DNA from: Tolypothrix sp. NIES-4075
GTDB lineage: Bacteria > Cyanobacteriota > Cyanobacteriia > Cyanobacteriales > Nostocaceae
Assembly: GCF_002218085.1 (NCBI RefSeq)
Contig: NZ_BDUC01000034.1
Span: forward strand, 1 to 17,040
Direction of reading: 5' to 3'
DNA length: 17,040 nucleotides
The translations under genes were made by a program, and so were the position numbers. Positions 14,270-17,040 of this stretch are shown here, one piece after another. Each line of letters begins with the position of its first letter. The first letter of the stretch is position 1. The notes under the pieces are model-generated. The model was not told the origin of the DNA and ran no database searches. It worked only from the letters and a program-made list of their open reading frames with translations.

Positions 14270-15985
14270 ATGAAAACATCCAGTTTGAGAACAAAGTTCT
14301 TTGCTCTAATAATGATCGGTGTTTTGGTAGTCAATGTGCTACTATCAGCACCACAAAAAGCTTTCGCCCAAACAAGTAAACCCAATATCGTTTTCGTCCT
14401 AGTGGATGACATGGACGCTGACACAATTAACAGAGATCCGGAGAAATATGCACCACACATCAAGTCGCTTTTGATCGACAAGGGCGTAACATTTCCCAAC
14501 TTTTTTGTCGATGTATCTCTATGCTGTCCATCGCGCTCAAGCATTTTGCGCGGTCAGTATCCCCACAATACGGGGGTTTTGAACAACAAAACTGATGGAG
14601 GTTTCCAGAAATTCTATGACAATGGCAAGGGCCCAGAAAAAGAGACGATCGCCACCTTATTAAAGGCAAATGACTACCGGACAGCGTTGATTGGCAAGTA
14701 CCTCAACGGCTACCCCAACACAGCCCCCGATGATACCTATGTCCCACCTGGTTGGACAGAGTGGTATAGCGCAATGGAAAAAGGCAAGAAAAACAAAGCC
14801 CAGGGTTATGGCAATCCTTACACACAGTACGGCTATACACTGAACCAGAAAGGACTGAACCAGAATGGCAAGCTGGTCAAGTACGGTCACAATCCCGAAG
14901 ACTACGGTACAGACGTTTATACTGGCTTTGCCACTGATTTCATCAAACGTTCTGCCAGAGACAACAAACCGTTTTTCCTTTATCTGGCTCCCTACAACAT
15001 TCACTCGCCATATGAGCCAGCCAAACGCTATAAGCCCCTCTTCCGAGATCCAACTATTAAAGCGCCCCGCCTAGACAATTTTAACGAAACCGACGGTGAG
15101 GGCGGCTTTAATACTAAGCCTAAATTCATGCAGAATGATCGACTCGATCGCGAACAAATTGAATGTGTTGATAAAAGTTATCGAAAGCGCTTGCGATCGC
15201 TACAGTCGGTTGACGATACAGTTAAAACGTTAGTCGATACGCTCAAGGCGGAAGGGCAACTTGACAATACTTACATCATTTTCACCGCCGATAACGGTTA
15301 CAAACAGGGTATTCACCGGGTAAGCTTAGGCAAACAAAGTGCCTACGAGGAAGATATTCGCTTGAATCTGTTCGTGCGGGGACCAGGAATTCCCGCCGGC
15401 AAGAAACTGCCCCAGATAGTGGGTAATATCGACTTTTTCCCCACCTTTGCCGATATAGCTGGAGTTCAACCACCCCGTTTTGTTGATGGACGCTCGTTCT
15501 TACCCTTGTTAAAGGGAACGACACCAGAAAATAGGAAGTGGCGCTCTGCATTTTTGATAGAACACACACCAGATAAGAAAAATCCAAATGTACTTGAAGA
15601 TGAGGAGGATTTAGACGATCTAGACAACGATCTGTTACAGCTTGCAGAGGAGGAGCAGTCACAGCTTGCAGATGAGAATCAGTCACAGCTTGCAGATGAA
15701 GATCGCTCAGAGTGCCGCCAAAAACTGAAGAAGAATGTACTGCATATCCCTACTTACCAGGCGATCCGGACACGAGATTACACCTATGTTGAATATGAAA
15801 CTGGGGCGAAGGAACTGTACGACATCAAAAAAGACCCCTATCAGTTAAACAACAAGGCTGCTACAGCCGATCAAGCTCTACTCCGACGGCTTGCTAACCG
15901 ACTGAGTAAACTGCGTACTTGTAAAGCCGAAGCCAATTCCTGTGCGGCAATTGAGGATGAGGAGGACGAGTCGTTTACTCCCTAA
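14270..15985 (+). CDS. secreted sulfatase, formylglycine-dependent (571 aa)
   Basis: A signal peptide (MKTSSLRTKFFALIMIGVLV, cleavage expected at AFA-Q near residue 33) leads to the sulfatase domain: PNIVFVLVDDMD (metal Asp pair D46/D47), LCCPSRSSILRGQ (C85 of CxPSR becomes formylglycine), GKYLNGY, YNIHSPYEP and FTADNGYKQGIHRVS with GKQSAYEEDIRLNL. It should hydrolyse sulfate esters outside the cytoplasm, possibly on polysaccharides, and resembles glucosamine-6-sulfatases and algal arylsulfatases. Around residues 441-481 there is an unusual acidic insertion with tandem repeats (SQLADENQSQLADEDRS). GAGGT precedes the ATG. A maturase is not in the window. Frame and length are intact. Confidence 0.92.
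   Translation: MKTSSLRTKFFALIMIGVLVVNVLLSAPQKAFAQTSKPNIVFVLVDDMDADTINRDPEKYAPHIKSLLIDKGVTFPNFFVDVSLCCPSRSSILRGQYPHNTGVLNNKTDGGFQKFYDNGKGPEKETIATLLKANDYRTALIGKYLNGYPNTAPDDTYVPPGWTEWYSAMEKGKKNKAQGYGNPYTQYGYTLNQKGLNQNGKLVKYGHNPEDYGTDVYTGFATDFIKRSARDNKPFFLYLAPYNIHSPYEPAKRYKPLFRDPTIKAPRLDNFNETDGEGGFNTKPKFMQNDRLDREQIECVDKSYRKRLRSLQSVDDTVKTLVDTLKAEGQLDNTYIIFTADNGYKQGIHRVSLGKQSAYEEDIRLNLFVRGPGIPAGKKLPQIVGNIDFFPTFADIAGVQPPRFVDGRSFLPLLKGTTPENRKWRSAFLIEHTPDKKNPNVLEDEEDLDDLDNDLLQLAEEEQSQLADENQSQLADEDRSECRQKLKKNVLHIPTYQAIRTRDYTYVEYETGAKELYDIKKDPYQLNNKAATADQALLRRLANRLSKLRTCKAEANSCAAIEDEEDESFTP
15642..15706 (+). repeat. short tandem repeat inside the sulfatase gene
   Basis: Three units of about 24 bases centred on CAGTCACAGCTTGCAGATGA (the first less perfect) encode Q-L-A-(E/D)-E repeats in an acidic insertion. 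In-frame unit length means copy-number change would keep the gene open. Confidence 0.7.
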
Positions 15986-15995
15986 GAAGGTTCTG

Positions 15996-16020
15996 CCAGG
16001 ATACGTGGTACGTATCCTGG
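15996..16020 (+). terminator. hairpin after the sulfatase gene
   Basis: CCAGGATACG and CGTATCCTGG form a perfect 10-bp stem with loop TGGTA, 11 bases after the stop codon. There is no T-run (TAAAT follows), so it is a likely transcript 3' end or stabiliser rather than a classic intrinsic terminator. Confidence 0.55.
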
Positions 16021-16033
16021 TAAATCAGCAAAT

Positions 16034-16334
16034 GTAGGTTGGGGAGCCACTCACGTGCGGGGGTTCCCCCCGTTGAGTGAAGTGGCGTTTGAGGAACGAA
16101 ACCCAACACCTCAAACTCTTGTATTTGTTGGGTTTAACTTCGTTCAAACGCCACTTTGACGCCAGTTGCTACAATGGAGGGAACCTCCCTTCGGGTTTGG
16201 GAGTGACGCTCCTGCGTCGCTAACGCTGCGCTAACGCAATCGACGCAAAGCGCCAAGACTGCGACTCCCTCACCGCAACGCACTGGCTCCTCAAGTCGGG
16301 AAACCCTTCTTGTGCAAGTGGCTCCCCAACCTAC
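16034..16334. repeat. nested palindromic repeat element (about 300 bp)
   Basis: The outer 18-base inverted repeats are perfect (GTAGGTTGGGGAGCCACT at 16034-16051; complement at 16317-16334). Inside lies another long imperfect palindrome from about 16079 to 16157, with AGTGGCGTTTGA arms and AACCCAACA inner parts. The rest contains several short GC-rich inverted repeats. No coding content. The form is that of a MITE or a cyanobacterial intergenic repeat; no certain target duplication was found. Confidence 0.75.
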
Positions 16335-16649
16335 GCATCTGTTTCATTTCAAGTCATTCGTGACTATTACGGTGCGTTCACGAAGTGTGCCGAAGGTATC
16401 GCCCGTTGAGACTATAAACAAGGCTACTCGACTTGGGAGGAAAATGGTGCTGCTAGTAAGCAGTCCTTTGAGCAGTTCAAGCAGGGTTTTGCCAACACCA
16501 CATCTGTTACTGTCAAGGTTGGAGAACCCGGTAGACTAGACCCAGCAGCAGGCTCAACTTACAGCGCTAACTATGATCGCTTGGTACAGATCAAAAAGCG
16601 CTACGATCCCGATAACATCTTCCATCTCAACCAGAACATCAAACCCTGA
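16329..16649 (+). pseudogene. chimeric relic: unidentified extracellular-type domain joined to a BBE tail (copy 2)
   Basis: One frame reads TYASVSFQVIRDYYGAF, a stop at 16407, then DYKQGYSTWEENGAASKQSF and FEQFKQGFANTTSVTVKVGE up to AAGSTY, and then SANYDRLVQIKKRYDPDN with FHLNQNIKP and TGA. The first part resembles a small repeated domain seen in bacterial exported proteins (recalled, not verified). The second is the BBE tail also seen at 12777. The switch at AGSTY/SANYD suggests recombination. The gene has no start; its upstream part is replaced by the palindromic element. Confidence 0.55.
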
Positions 16650-17040
16650 ACTGGCTTTGCTTTTATGGGGCAACAATCGCGATCAAATTTGCAGAATCAA
16701 TTGGCGTTGTTGCATGATTGAGAAGAAAAACGAACTGCTTTGAGGCAATCTAAGATTAAGCTTTGACTTCGTAGCTAACAGGATAAGTAGTTGGACAAAA
16801 TTAAATTCATTCGTGGAGACAGGGAACTCTTAACAGGGAACAGAAAAACAATGTGTGTAATTAATTCTGTCTAAGTACTTAAGAATCTGACAAGTCAGTA
16901 TCAGAATCTGAAAGAAATTAAGAATTAGAACTCATTACACTGCAAGTGAGATAAGACAAGGAGAGTCTAATGCGGTCAACACCAAATAAAGTTTGAGGCA
17001 ATGCCGTATCTGACTATTCCTCACTGTTCACAACAGGAAG
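16650..17040. other. terminal stretch without a supported gene
   Basis: There is no open frame of convincing length. An AAGGAGAG box precedes an ATG at 16971 whose frame stops after eight codons, and an ATG at 17001 (MPYLTIPHCSQQE) stays open to the window edge, which may be the start of a gene continuing outside. Short A/T-rich repeats only; no RNA gene recognised. Confidence 0.4.

Noticed and set aside
15282..15686. Minus-strand frame of 134 codons inside the sulfatase
   Set aside because: Fully antisense to an intact sulfatase gene; no family resemblance.
16160..16300. Dense short GC-rich repeats considered as a CRISPR or RNA gene
   Set aside because: No regular repeat-spacer spacing and no recognisable RNA fold; they belong to the palindromic element.

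Overview
The window looks like an accessory region of a cyanobacterial chromosome or large plasmid. The octamer GCGATCGC (HIP1), typical of cyanobacteria, recurs throughout. The transposase remnants (IS1, IS5, IS630 and ISAzo13 types) and the A/T-rich palindromic intergenic repeats fit a repeat-rich, probably filamentous species. No rRNA, tRNA or CRISPR array is visible.

Layout. Bases 1-4230 are mostly debris: a broken IS5-type transposase, a decayed IS1 element with intact inverted repeats and an 8-bp target duplication, one small unidentified gene, a broken pentapeptide-repeat gene, another gene relic, an AlkB-like gene truncated at both ends, an IS630 element with two frameshifts, and an ISAzo13-type fragment. 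At 4217-4583 lies a diverged copy of the regulatory region and first 46 codons of a DsbA-like gene; the full gene is at 7246-7854. Between the two copies are an intact DUF3050 (heme-oxygenase-like fold) gene and a second IS630 element.

The most notable part is 8009-12605. Five same-strand genes encode a GH18-like protein, a GH64 beta-1,3-glucanase, a CAP/PR-1 protein, a GH17 beta-1,3-glucanase and a LysM-3D-domain protein. Together they resemble the pathogenesis-related (PR) proteins that plants use against fungi: chitinase-like, thaumatin-fold glucanase, PR-1, PR-2 and a double-psi-barrel protein. None shows an N-terminal signal peptide, whereas the sulfatase a little downstream has a clear one. 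I infer a module acting on fungal, oomycete or other glucan/chitin-containing material, with an unknown release route. The linkage is visible in the sequence; the joint function is inference.

From 12606 to 16650 the region is a mosaic: one complete cupin, one broken cupin, one full sulfatase (14270-15985), and truncated copies of local genes (sulfatase starts at 10987 and 12947, a LysM gene start at 14149, two berberine-bridge-like C-terminal tails at 12744 and 16560, a CAP relic at 8746). Together with the truncated DsbA-like copy, this indicates repeated partial duplication and rearrangement. Two MITE-like or palindromic elements (10775-10977 and 16034-16334) sit inside the mosaic. The final 390 bases hold no gene I can support.
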